Positions 39,420-48,028 of a stretch of DNA of 58,217 nt are shown here, in pieces (the first letter of the stretch is position 1; every line of letters begins with the position of its first letter). The notes beneath the pieces are model-generated. The model ran no database searches. It saw only the letters and a program-made list of their open reading frames with translations, and was not told the DNA's origin. A program made the position numbers and the translations under genes. The stretch is from Legionella brunensis (GTDB taxonomy: Bacteria; Pseudomonadota; Gammaproteobacteria; Legionellales; Legionellaceae): positions 1 to 58,217 of the forward strand of contig NZ_LNXV01000029.1 in assembly GCF_001467025.1 (NCBI RefSeq). Direction: 5' to 3'.

Positions 39420-40509
39420 CTAATCTTCCTTATATTTTACCCAATCTGAAAAAGTCTCATCCTCAAATTGATACGTGCCATAATCAATTTTGGTAATTAA
39501 ATTTTTTTTCTCTAATCTCCTTAATGAATTCTGAATGGTATTTTTATTTACATTCCCCCCTACTCCAAGAGATTCACCAAGTCTTTTTATAGCATATTGG
39601 CCATATAAGTCTTTTATTCCATCTGCAATCATTGATAAAACAACCATATCGGTAGGTAATAATGCACTCCACTGTTTATGGAAGTTTTTATCACTAAATA
39701 CTTTATTTTTGGTATGTTCAATAGCTGATTGTGGCCCTTGCTCTGGATTACTCAAATAATATTCTATAAATCTGCGAAAAAATTCAGGGGTATTTTTAAG
39801 TTGTTCAAATGCATTAATACCATCATTTATAGCCAAGGGAAATTTAGAAATGGTATTTACCTTCTCTACCATAGCTTTTACAAAATCTTCACCCAATAAT
39901 TCAAACGACTCTAATGGTGCCCAATTGTAAAATGGCTCAGATGCAACCCCAAACATACGTCTAAGCGTCGTTTCAGAACTTCCTGCAAATATTACTTTGA
40001 TACCCTCTTTTCTAACATCTAAAGCAGCTCTTAAAGCATGGGCAAAATGTGAGTTTTCTTCATAAGCTAAAACTTGTGCTTCATCTATAATTAACACCAT
40101 TTTTATTTTTTTGCGATCATAAGAGTTCATTGCTTCCATTAATAATGTACCTGTGACTCTCTTAGGATCTAATAAATCTGCTTCTACGGATCCTTCACCA
40201 ATGCCAGGTATTTTTCCAGAAGCTTTAAATTTTTTGAAATTTATTGATTGATTCAATTTATCCCAGATTTTTGTAAATCCTTTAGGCTCTACCATTTTAT
40301 AAAATTCTGATACTAATGCTGTTGCAGGATCTATCTCTAACTCCCATAAGTTTGTATATACAACAACATAACCAGCTTTTTCTGCTGCGGGGATAAAATC
40401 TTTTTTCAAAAACTCGGTTTTTCCCATTCTTCTTCTAGCAAATAATCCTCGAGCAGAAGTTAATCCTAACGCAAATAAATCGAGATATTTTTTTGCCAAT
40501 GAAGGCCTA
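39420..40509 (-). pseudogene. AAA-type ATPase gene, 5' end cut off by IS insertion
   Basis: P-loop ATPase of unknown partner. Walker A is FARRRMGKTEF near the N-terminus, Walker B is MVLIIDEAQVL, a sensor-like FAGSSETTLRR follows and a winged-helix-like region ends the chain. The first usable start in the remaining frame is TTG at 40499; no ATG precedes the Walker A motif. If the element at 40511-41374 and one copy of its CTAG repeat are removed, the frame joins to an ATG at 41401-41403 and gives a protein of about 371 residues starting MIQNNCHYARPSLAKKYLDL. The IS therefore split the gene after roughly the tenth codon. Residual expression from TTG cannot be excluded. Confidence 0.75.
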
Positions 40510-40510
40510 G

Positions 40511-41374
40511 GTTCCGTGAACCAATTTTTTTAATTACTTGAAAAGTAGGCAGTTTTTATAGTGAAATTCGATTGCGATCGTTAACAACACTAATGGAACT
40601 GCCTACATGTATAATAATATATCAGAACGAGTCTGGGATACAATTTATTCTTTTCTGCAAGGAGTAAAAGGATTGCACATTAAGAATAATGAGAAGACAA
40701 GATGCTTTGTGGAAGGAGTCTGGTATGTATTACGTACAGGCTGTCAATGGCGCCTGCTCCCGCCCTATTACGGACATTGGCGTAAAATTCACAAGCGATA
40801 TAAAATGTGGTCAGATCGCGGCATTTGGACTGGCTTAATGTCTTCAGTTAGCGATGTTGATGATCAAGCCGTCATGATTGATGCCACCATAGTGCGCGCG
40901 CATGCGTGTGCATCTGGTTACGACAAGGAAGGGAATGATGCTCAGGCATTGGGGCGCAGTAAAGGAGGTTTTACCACTAAAATTCACGCTTTGGTGGATG
41001 GACTGGGGAATCCGATTAAGTTTATCCTGACCGGGGGACATCGAAACGATATTACTCAAGCAGCAGAGCTATTGAAGGAGCAGCGTGACACGATAGTTCT
41101 TGCAGATAAAGGATATGATTCACAGGCACTTGTTGACACACTGGAGAGTCAAGGCTGTATTGCAACCATTCCGTCAAAAAAGAATGCGAAGAACCCAAGA
41201 AAAATCGATAAAGAGCAGTACAAAGAGCGGTTTTTAGTTGAAGCTTTTTTCTCCAAAATCAAACACTTTCGGCGTGTTTTTTCTCGTTTTGATAAAACAA
41301 CGACCGCTTTTTCCGGGTTCTTACATTTGGCCGGAGCGCTTATATGGATGCGCTAGAAAATTGGTTCACGGAAC
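40511..41374 (+). mobile_element. IS5-family insertion sequence with CTAG target duplication
   Basis: An 864-base element bounded by 18-base perfect terminal inverted repeats, GTTCCGTGAACCAATTTT at the left and its complement at the right. CTAG flanks it on both sides (40507-40510 and 41375-41378), the usual target duplication of the IS427 subgroup. It carries one intact transposase gene and looks recent. Confidence 0.88.
40607..41356 (+). CDS. IS5-family transposase, intact
   Basis: A 249-residue DDE transposase. The N-terminus has the helix-turn-helix part with RTGCQWRLLPPYYGHWRKIH, typical of IS5 relatives. The catalytic residues lie in MIDATIVRAHACASG, VLADKGYDS and YKERFLVEAFFSKIKHFRR. 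Relatives are often split into two frames needing a frameshift; here it is a single uninterrupted frame. It fills nearly the whole element. Confidence 0.88.
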   Translation: MYNNISERVWDTIYSFLQGVKGLHIKNNEKTRCFVEGVWYVLRTGCQWRLLPPYYGHWRKIHKRYKMWSDRGIWTGLMSSVSDVDDQAVMIDATIVRAHACASGYDKEGNDAQALGRSKGGFTTKIHALVDGLGNPIKFILTGGHRNDITQAAELLKEQRDTIVLADKGYDSQALVDTLESQGCIATIPSKKNAKNPRKIDKEQYKERFLVEAFFSKIKHFRRVFSRFDKTTTAFSGFLHLAGALIWMR

Positions 41375-41375
41375 C

Positions 41376-41961
41376 TAGCATAATGGCAATTATTTTGTAT
41401 CATAATTATTTTATTAAATAGTAGTAATTTATTTACTACCTATTATATAGGTTACTAACTTATTTACAAGAATAAACTTAGTAAAAGATACTAAATACAA
41501 TACTACCTTTTACTAAGTTTATTCTTGTAAATAAAACGGAGGGTTATTTCCAACTCAATTATTTCAAGGAGAGCCTAATATTTGTGTATTATGTAAATAA
41601 TCAACTATTGAGTTAGACCATAAATAATTTTATTTTATATTGCTCATCAACTTTAATGGCAGCAACACTAATTAGTTAATTAATAGCAAAATAATTTCGT
41701 ACCGTTGATAAATTCCTTATTTTGAAATATAACTTATGTTATTTGGGTGATTTGTGTTTTTATTAATCGTGTAAATACAGGTTTTAGGCAGCTTAAGATA
41801 CTGTACGATCTTTATAAAACATAAAAAGTGAAAGAAAGCGAAAGCTATAACGGCTATAACTTCTTCTTTCACTATACTAAACACCCATAAGAAGATAAGA
41901 CACAAGAATTGCTGGAACAGTCCGACCGGACTCTTCTCAAAACCCATATAAGGAATATTGA
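41376..41961. other. AT-rich intergenic region with inverted repeats
   Basis: About 590 bases. The left edge holds the displaced start of the AAA ATPase gene (ATG as complement of 41401-41403). Short TAGTA/TACTA motifs recur between 41419 and 41520, and a perfect 26-base inverted repeat follows (separate entry). Nearer the dehydrogenase gene, a small hairpin AGTCCG-AC-CGGACT occurs at about 41916-41929. I see no coding frame with support in the rest. Confidence 0.5.
41462..41532. repeat. Perfect 26-base inverted repeat with 19-base spacer
   Basis: Left arm 41462-41487 (starting ATTTACAAGAATAAAC) is the exact reverse complement of right arm 41507-41532. No T-run follows on either strand, so it does not look like a terminator. 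It lies between the original start of the split AAA ATPase gene and the dehydrogenase gene and could be a protein-binding or recombination site or a very small mobile repeat. Confidence 0.8.
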
Positions 41962-43254
41962 ATGGATAACATTTTTACGGATGCATTAGCACGATTAGAT
42001 GTTGCCTATCAGTATGCAGAAATTGATCCAGAAGCTATCGAGAGATTGAAGCATCCTCAAGCAATCATTCAAATGTCTTTACCTCTTCGAAAAGATGATG
42101 GCAGTTTAGCTATGTATTCCGCCTATCGAGTTCATCATAACAATACTCGTGGCCCAACTAAAGGGGGTATTCGTTTTCATCCTCTCGTTACTCTCGAAGA
42201 AATAAAGGCTCTGTCGTTTTGGATGACAATTAAATGCGCAGTAATTGGTATTCCTTTTGGAGGTGCGAAAGGTGGAATTGTAGTTGATCCAAAACAACTT
42301 TCCAGATTGGAATTGGAGCGTTTAAGCCGGACTTACTTGGAGCATTTTTCCAGTTTTATTGGACCTAACAAAGACATTATGGCACCCGATGTTTATACAA
42401 ATGCCATGATTATGGGCTGGATGATGGATGAATATTCTAAACTTAAACAAGAATACAGTCCTGCTGTTATCACCGGGAAACCCATTGCTTTAAGTGGCAG
42501 TTATGGACGGGAGGATGCGACTGGTCGTGGTGCTTTTTATTGCATTAATGAATTAGCTAAGAAAAAAAATTGGAAACCCCAAAACATTCGTGTAGCAATT
42601 CAAGGATTTGGAAATGCAGGACAGCACATCGCACTCTGTCTATATGAGTCAGGTTATAAAATAGTAGCAGTAAGTGATTCTCAAGGAGGTATCTATCGAG
42701 CAAAAGGACTTGATATTCCTACGTTGATTCATAAAAAAAACAGTAGTAAGAATATTCAAGCAGTTTACTGCACTAGATCAGTATGCGAATGTGAACTAGT
42801 TGAAGCGAACAAAATTTCAAATGAAGAACTTCTGGAATTGGATGTTGATTTACTTATCCCTGCCGCATTAGAAAACCAAATTACCAAAGATAATGCAGCA
42901 AAAATAAAATCACCTGTGATTGTAGAAATTGCCAACGGCCCAACAATGCTAGATGCTGAACCTATTTTAAAAAATAAAAATATTTTAGTAGTACCCGATG
43001 TGTTAGCTAATGCGGGAGGGGTTGCTGTCAGTTATTTTGAATGGGTACAGAATAAAACTGGATATTACTGGAGTGGTGAACAAGTACAACAACGGTTACA
43101 TGATATTATGGTACCTGAGTTTTTAAAAGTGTATCAAATAATGGAAAAGAATAAAATTGATATGCGTACAGCAGCTTATATACACGCCCTAAATCGTTAC
43201 GGCGAAGCCGTCGTGGCCCAAGGGACACAACAACATTATTTTAGTACGACATGA
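41962..43254 (+). CDS. Glu/Leu/Phe/Val dehydrogenase family protein, probable glutamate dehydrogenase
   Basis: A 430-residue dehydrogenase interconverting glutamate and 2-oxoglutarate. The substrate region shows YSAYRVHHNNTRGPTKGGIR, then the catalytic lysine segment PFGGAKGGIVVDP, and MAPDVYTNAMIMGWMMDEY. The Rossmann fold is VAIQGFGNAGQHIA, followed by SDSQGGI, and the sequence DVLANAGGVAVSYFEWVQN near the C-terminus is characteristic. Length is typical for hexameric NAD-type GDH. AAGGAAT precedes the ATG. It stands alone, after the AT-rich region and before decayed sequence. Leucine or phenylalanine dehydrogenase is less likely by length. Confidence 0.87.
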   Translation: MDNIFTDALARLDVAYQYAEIDPEAIERLKHPQAIIQMSLPLRKDDGSLAMYSAYRVHHNNTRGPTKGGIRFHPLVTLEEIKALSFWMTIKCAVIGIPFGGAKGGIVVDPKQLSRLELERLSRTYLEHFSSFIGPNKDIMAPDVYTNAMIMGWMMDEYSKLKQEYSPAVITGKPIALSGSYGREDATGRGAFYCINELAKKKNWKPQNIRVAIQGFGNAGQHIALCLYESGYKIVAVSDSQGGIYRAKGLDIPTLIHKKNSSKNIQAVYCTRSVCECELVEANKISNEELLELDVDLLIPAALENQITKDNAAKIKSPVIVEIANGPTMLDAEPILKNKNILVVPDVLANAGGVAVSYFEWVQNKTGYYWSGEQVQQRLHDIMVPEFLKVYQIMEKNKIDMRTAAYIHALNRYGEAVVAQGTQQHYFSTT

Positions 43255-43330
43255 ATCATGCTCAATTGAGGTTCTAAACACAGCAATAATAGGTACTGTT
43301 TTTAAACAATATGCTTAACAGCCAATTCAT

Positions 43331-43570
43331 TATGATGGCGAGAGAGTATTTTCATGGATGAAGCCAAGAAAAGTGTTGAGAGCCTTGATATTTGTAGCAA
43401 GCCATCGTCTTAAAGACGAAATACTATCAACTCTTGATTTAAGATACTTCATTGGTGTCACTCAGACAAACCACCATTCTGCATCAATTAATACCGTGAT
43501 TAAGATGCTAATTTAGCCTATTTAGCAGCAAAGCAAAATAAATGGTTCGGTTTGTGTCTATAACCCTAAG
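43331..43570 (+). pseudogene. Decayed C-terminal fragment of a GGDEF diguanylate cyclase
   Basis: This stretch aligns by eye with 44888-45155, the end of the intact GGDEF gene. Shared stretches include ATGGATGA(A/G)GC, AATACCGTGATTAA and ATGGTTCGGTTTGTGTCTAT. The fragment has stops and small deletions in every frame (for example GCTAATTTAG) and has lost the GGDEF site itself. It is a dead copy. Confidence 0.75.
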
Positions 43571-43581
43571 CTTTCAATAGA

Positions 43582-43645
43582 AATAAGGAGGGCAGCAAGA
43601 GATAAAACATACACAGACATATCAATGTCTTATGTGCCATCTTTA
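43582..43645 (+). pseudogene. Decayed fragment of the multiheme cytochrome gene end
   Basis: This stretch resembles 39092-39153, the last heme segment of the heptaheme cytochrome gene. ATCAATGT-x-TTATGTGCCATC is shared and encodes a CxxCH (bases 43626-43640), and the preceding 40 bases match with scattered substitutions. Only this piece remains, directly after the GGDEF fragment. Confidence 0.65.
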
Positions 43646-43726
43646 TTTAAGTTTGCAGGTCCAAATTAATTTTTCCCTGCAAACTCCATGCCCAAACAAA
43701 CCGCACGCCATACCTCTATCCTCAAA

Positions 43727-44146
43727 TTACTGATGGTTTCCCTCCATGCCACTTCCTTCCATGTTCTGCATACCCATACCCATCATTTCCATCTTTTCGC
43801 CTGCCTTCATTTCCTTACCGACCTCTGGGGTCACCAAACACTCTATCGTCTTTCCATCCTGTGTTTTAAACATCGCCTTCATGGGGCATCCTTTCATCTG
43901 GTTTCCCTGCATGTGGCATCCTTTCATGTGGCTTCCCTGCATGCTATGCATGCTCATCATTTCCATCATGTCACCCGTCTTCATGTCCTTACTGCCCTCT
44001 GGAGCCATCAAACACTGTATCGTCTTTCCATCCTGTGTTTTAAACGTCGCCGTCATTTGTTTATTTTCTGTGTCGGCTGCCTGCGCCAATGAACTGATAA
44101 GGCCAAATGATAATATGGCCGGAATTAAAAATAATCTAATCTTCAT
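43727..44146 (-). CDS. Secreted Met/Cys/His-rich protein with two internal repeats
   Basis: A 139-residue exported protein; the signal peptide ends at about ISSLAQA (residue 23). Two 36-residue repeats follow, residues 31-66 and 89-124, each with FKTQDGKTI-(Q/E)-CL and a Met-rich end such as MEMMSM or MEMMGM. The linker between them is a chain of small motifs (SHMKGCHMQGNQMKGC). The mature chain has about 27 methionines plus four cysteines, fitting a periplasmic binder of Cu+ or Ag+. GGGAG lies before the ATG. It is divergent from the diguanylate cyclase gene. I know no established family name. Confidence 0.78.
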   Translation of the reverse strand: MKIRLFLIPAILSFGLISSLAQAADTENKQMTATFKTQDGKTIQCLMAPEGSKDMKTGDMMEMMSMHSMQGSHMKGCHMQGNQMKGCPMKAMFKTQDGKTIECLVTPEVGKEMKAGEKMEMMGMGMQNMEGSGMEGNHQ

Positions 44147-44263
44147 GGTTTTCTCCCTTAAACGATGAATAGTGTCACGATGGCCGATAATGACAGGCCG
44201 CTATTCAATTTTAGACAATTTTATTAATTTTTGCTGTTTTTTTATTTGCGCCCTTAAATGTTT

Positions 44264-44292
44264 CTGACAAATCAAGAGACAGAATCTATACT
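44264..44292 (+). promoter_or_regulatory. Sigma-70 type promoter for the diguanylate cyclase gene
   Basis: CTGACA at 44264-44269 and TATACT at 44287-44292 with an ideal 17-base spacer, 37 bases before the ATG at 44329. Confidence 0.6.
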
Positions 44293-44328
44293 AAAAGGAA
44301 TCAATCAGGCTGTTTTTAAGGCAAAATT

Positions 44329-45210
44329 ATGGTGTTCCCAGTCGTAATGATCGTGTTAGGTATTGTCCTTCTTATCAGTGGAGCCTATTTAATCAATAAG
44401 TTACTTCAAAAAACAAATCATTATCGCAGGCAGTGGTTCAGTTATCTTGCTTTTATTGCGGTTTTTATTCTCAGTTATTCAGCCAGCATTTTTTACGGTC
44501 TATTAGTCGATCCCCACTGTCTTAATAATTTTTATGCCAGCGTGCTTTTATTAGGTGCTACCTATATCTATTCATCTTGTCGTCTTATGACCAATACCAT
44601 TCAAAAAATGGAGTTGATGGATGATTTTAAAAATCGCTATGAAGTATTACGGCATCACGCAACCTATGATTCGCTGACAGGCTGCAATAATCGAGAGTAT
44701 CTTTTTGAGATGATGAACACACGATTTCAACAAGTCAAGATGAATGAAGGCTCTGTTATTGTTCTTTTTATTGATATGGACCGATTTAAGACGGTCAACG
44801 ATCGCTATGGTCATGAGGTAGGTGACACCACGTTACACATGTTTGGTGGACTCCTAAGGCAGCGCTTGCGAAGGGATGATGTAGTGGCTCGTTATGGTGG
44901 GGACGAATTTATTGTCTTGATGGAGAACACCTCCATGGATGAGGCAAAAAAGATTGCTGAGAATCTTATTACGGTGACGAAAAAATCTCTAAAAGAAGGT
45001 ACTCTATCTGAGCTTAATCTGGGTTGCTCCATTGGCATTACCCAGATGAATCACCACTCGGCTTCAGTGAATACCGTGATTAAAGAAGCTGACTTGGCCT
45101 GTTATGCAGCAAAACAAAGAAAAATCAATGGTTCGGTTTGTGTCTATAATTCCATGATTACGACAAAAAATAATGCAATCAATTTTAGTGGAAATCAGAT
45201 TACCCCATAA
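44329..45210 (+). CDS. Membrane-bound GGDEF diguanylate cyclase
   Basis: Makes cyclic di-GMP from two GTP. The 293-residue protein has three predicted membrane helices in the first 90 residues and no recognised sensor domain, then a GGDEF domain: YDSLTGCNNR at its start, FIDMDRFKTVND, and the active site RYGGDEF. An RxxD inhibitory site (RRDD) lies five residues before the GG motif. All catalytic residues are present, so it should be active. A decayed copy of its end lies at 43331-43570. Confidence 0.88.
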   Translation: MVFPVVMIVLGIVLLISGAYLINKLLQKTNHYRRQWFSYLAFIAVFILSYSASIFYGLLVDPHCLNNFYASVLLLGATYIYSSCRLMTNTIQKMELMDDFKNRYEVLRHHATYDSLTGCNNREYLFEMMNTRFQQVKMNEGSVIVLFIDMDRFKTVNDRYGHEVGDTTLHMFGGLLRQRLRRDDVVARYGGDEFIVLMENTSMDEAKKIAENLITVTKKSLKEGTLSELNLGCSIGITQMNHHSASVNTVIKEADLACYAAKQRKINGSVCVYNSMITTKNNAINFSGNQITP

Positions 45211-45357
45211 GGAGTAAAAGCCAACAAAAACCAGTCTCTCAATAACAGTTCATTGACTCTAATGAGTCCCCTTTTTCTTCTTGATGTCATGCCTTGTTTA
45301 ATCACATTGGATAAGAGATACTGAAAGGATAGAATAACAAAAAAAAGGTATTGATTA

Positions 45358-45729
45358 ATGACACATTTTCTAAAGAAACGCACTCTCCTATTAATGGTTC
45401 CGGCAGTCCTTGTTGGTTGTTCTTATAATGCCAAGTTAACTCCTGAAGGCGAAAAAGTAACCATTGTACAGTCAGGAAAGCCTACAAAGAATTGCACTTT
45501 TTTAGGTGAGGTCAGAGCCTACGATCGCAATGGGATGAGCCAATCTTATCAATCCCATGAGCATTTGATTAAGGATGAACTCAATATCTTAAGAAACAAG
45601 GCAGCGCTTTTAGGAGCAAATACACTTCGGGTAACCGAACATCAGCAAACTTATGAAGGCAATCCCAAAAATGATTTTGTGGCGGATCATGGGATGGCGG
45701 GTAAAGCCTACCGCTGTAAGACAAATTAA
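45358..45729 (+). CDS. DUF4156-type lipoprotein
   Basis: A 123-residue lipoprotein; lipobox LVGC (Cys21). The mature part contains CTFLGEV and ALLGANTLRV, patterns typical of the DUF4156 family of small envelope lipoproteins of unknown function. A paired Cys near the end (YRCKTN) could form a disulfide with Cys in KNCTFL. It lies 24 bases before the second efflux operon and may be co-transcribed with it. Confidence 0.7.
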   Translation: MTHFLKKRTLLLMVPAVLVGCSYNAKLTPEGEKVTIVQSGKPTKNCTFLGEVRAYDRNGMSQSYQSHEHLIKDELNILRNKAALLGANTLRVTEHQQTYEGNPKNDFVADHGMAGKAYRCKTN

Positions 45730-45753
45730 TAATCATTTTGAGTCTTCCCGTTT

Positions 45754-47082
45754 ATGAAACATTATCGTGCTTGGCAGTTTTCCTGTTGGATAGTGCTCCT
45801 GTTGTGCTCCTATTCGGCAATAGCAGGGAATGCATTGATCCTTCAGGAAATAACCCAAATTGCTCTAGCAAATAACAAGGATTTAAAAGCGGCTCGTTAT
45901 AATGTAGCTATTGCAAAGGCCCGATTGATCCAAGCCGGTCTTTGGCCTAATCCAAACCTTAATCTCTCAAACAATGATGATCGCTTGTTTAATGATGAAG
46001 GAGAGTATTCGCGCAGTGCTGGTTTTAGTCAAGCATTCCCTATTTCTGGACGTATTGCAAAACAAAAGACTGTCGCACGCCTCGATGTCATGAAAGCCAT
46101 CGCCGAAATTAGGGAGGCCGAGCGTCAACTCAGTGCCAAAGTGGCGAATGCATTTTATGCCGCGGTGATTACGGAGCGTCGCCTGCAACAATTGAATTAT
46201 TTATTAAGAATCAACAAAGAATTAGTGAACGTCATCCATAATCGTTATCATGCCGCTGAAATTTCAAAGTTGGATGAGAATGCAGCTCGCATTGAGTATC
46301 TGCGCATTGTTCAAGAAAAGCATTTATTACATAGCCTTCGCATCAGTCAAATGGCCACACTGAACCAATTGATGGGCCGAGATGCGAATTCTCCTTTATC
46401 TCTTAAGGCTGACCTAAATACAGGGCAAAATTTTCCTGAATTACCTGCGCTAAAAACGTTAGCACTTAATAATCGTCCTGACCGCCAATCCATTGCTCTA
46501 TCAATTAACCGCGCCATTGCCGATCGCCGCTTGGCAAAAGCGGAGCGCTTTGCTGATTGGACAGTAGGGCTTGGTGTCCAACAAGATAAAATTGTGGTGG
46601 AAGAGGGACCACCCCAACCAGCCGATCGCACTTTGGGCATGACGCTTTCTGTTCCACTTCCTCTTTTAAATCAGAATCAGGGACGAATTTTAGAGGCAAG
46701 TCGCACGGGAACTCAGGCGATGATGGCGTTACGCGCCTTGAATTTAAGCATTGAAACAGAAATAGCGAGTAACTATGCCCAATTGAAAGCACTTAGGATG
46801 AGCCTTAGAGAAACGCAAAGCGTATCTCTTAAAATAGGCGTTGAAAGCGTGAAACTGGCGCGTGACTCTTATGAAAACGGACAAATTTCGCTTTTGAATG
46901 TGTTGCAAGTGCAAAAACAACAAAATGATTTGCAAATGACTTATCTCACGACTTTAGAAAAGTATTTACAAGTGTATGTGGCTTTATGTACGGCCATTGG
47001 CCCTGGCCACACACAAGGATTTTGTCCTTACTTAGCTTATCAAAGGAATGGTTATGATGATGGCATTACAACAGCGAATTAG
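45754..47082 (+). CDS. TolC-family outer-membrane protein of second RND operon
   Basis: Outer-membrane channel, 442 residues with signal peptide (FSCWIVLLLCSYSAIAG). It shows the two helical outer membrane efflux repeats, including LIQAGLWPNPNLNLSNNDD and the second-half GQISLLNVLQVQKQQNDLQ. Sequence and length differ clearly from the first TolC protein at 13542, so this operon is not a recent duplicate. It overlaps the adaptor gene. Confidence 0.82.
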   Translation: MKHYRAWQFSCWIVLLLCSYSAIAGNALILQEITQIALANNKDLKAARYNVAIAKARLIQAGLWPNPNLNLSNNDDRLFNDEGEYSRSAGFSQAFPISGRIAKQKTVARLDVMKAIAEIREAERQLSAKVANAFYAAVITERRLQQLNYLLRINKELVNVIHNRYHAAEISKLDENAARIEYLRIVQEKHLLHSLRISQMATLNQLMGRDANSPLSLKADLNTGQNFPELPALKTLALNNRPDRQSIALSINRAIADRRLAKAERFADWTVGLGVQQDKIVVEEGPPQPADRTLGMTLSVPLPLLNQNQGRILEASRTGTQAMMALRALNLSIETEIASNYAQLKALRMSLRETQSVSLKIGVESVKLARDSYENGQISLLNVLQVQKQQNDLQMTYLTTLEKYLQVYVALCTAIGPGHTQGFCPYLAYQRNGYDDGITTAN

Positions 47083-48028
47083 AGCAATTTTACTCACCAG
47101 TGTTTTTCTTGGTCTCCTCATCCATGCTCAGGGAGTGTTTGCCCATGGAGAAGAAATCGAAGTGAGTGAAGGAGGAGCCAAAGGTCCTGTGCATTTGACA
47201 CCCCAACAAACCAAAATGCTCGAAATCAAAGTCGCAAAAGCAACCAATCGTCCCATGGCGCAAATGCTTGGTTTGAATGGCCAAATTCAACTCTTACCCG
47301 ATGCGCAGGCGGATGTCAGTATTCGGATTAGTGGGAGCGTGACGGCCATTGATGTGAATTTAGGCGATGGTGTCAAGACAGGACAACGCTTAGCTACTGT
47401 GCAATCAAGACTAGTGGGTAATCCCCCACCCAGTGTGGCGGTCACAGCCCCCATTGCCGGCATCATTGATGCGAGAAACATCAATTTAGGTCAAGCCGTT
47501 GAACCGAATACGGTTCTTTTTCACATCAGCAACCGCGATAAACTGTTAGTCATTGCCCAGGTTTATGAAGAAGATTTAGGCAAGGTTAAGGTAGGACAGG
47601 AAGTCAATATTCATGCGTTGAGTTACCCAAAGCTGGTTTTTCCAGGCAAAGTCACTTTAATTGAACCCAATCTTGACCCGTTAACTCGCACAGTGAACCT
47701 GCGAATTACTTTGAATAATGAGAAAGAACTACTCAAACCGGGCATGTTTGTTCGTGCCAATGTCATTTTAGCTCATAATGAAGCGGCACTTGCGGTGCCT
47801 AATACCGCCCTTTTACAGGCGGATAATGAGCAATTCGTTTTTGTGCAAAATGGGGATGAGTATGAACGAGTGGACGTTAAAGTAGGTGCAGTAGACGATG
47901 ACTACTCAGAGATTACAGACGGCTTAGTGCCTGGCGACCTCGTTGTGACTCAAGGCAATCGCGAACTTTATACACTATGGCTCACTGGGGGCAGTAAACC
48001 GCAGTCAGGCCAAGAGGAGCATCATTAA
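47054..48028 (+). CDS. RND efflux periplasmic adaptor of second operon
   Basis: Membrane-fusion protein of about 324 residues. AAAGGA six bases upstream supports ATG 47054; an in-frame ATG at 47048 abuts that site. A signal peptide (to about GVFA) is followed by HGEEIEVSEGG, the lipoyl and barrel-sandwich halves (SVAVTAPIAGIIDARNINLG) and beta-barrel. The His-Gly-Glu start of the mature chain is common in metal-efflux adaptors. It lacks Met-rich segments, unlike the first operon's adaptor. The pump gene starts immediately after its stop. Confidence 0.82.
   Translation: MMMALQQRIRAILLTSVFLGLLIHAQGVFAHGEEIEVSEGGAKGPVHLTPQQTKMLEIKVAKATNRPMAQMLGLNGQIQLLPDAQADVSIRISGSVTAIDVNLGDGVKTGQRLATVQSRLVGNPPPSVAVTAPIAGIIDARNINLGQAVEPNTVLFHISNRDKLLVIAQVYEEDLGKVKVGQEVNIHALSYPKLVFPGKVTLIEPNLDPLTRTVNLRITLNNEKELLKPGMFVRANVILAHNEAALAVPNTALLQADNEQFVFVQNGDEYERVDVKVGAVDDDYSEITDGLVPGDLVVTQGNRELYTLWLTGGSKPQSGQEEHH

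Noticed and set aside
43688-44168. Two His/Phe-rich open frames on the plus strand over the Met-rich protein gene
   Set aside because: They are opposite-strand readings of the repeat protein; that gene has a signal peptide, a ribosome site and internal repeats, while these have none.
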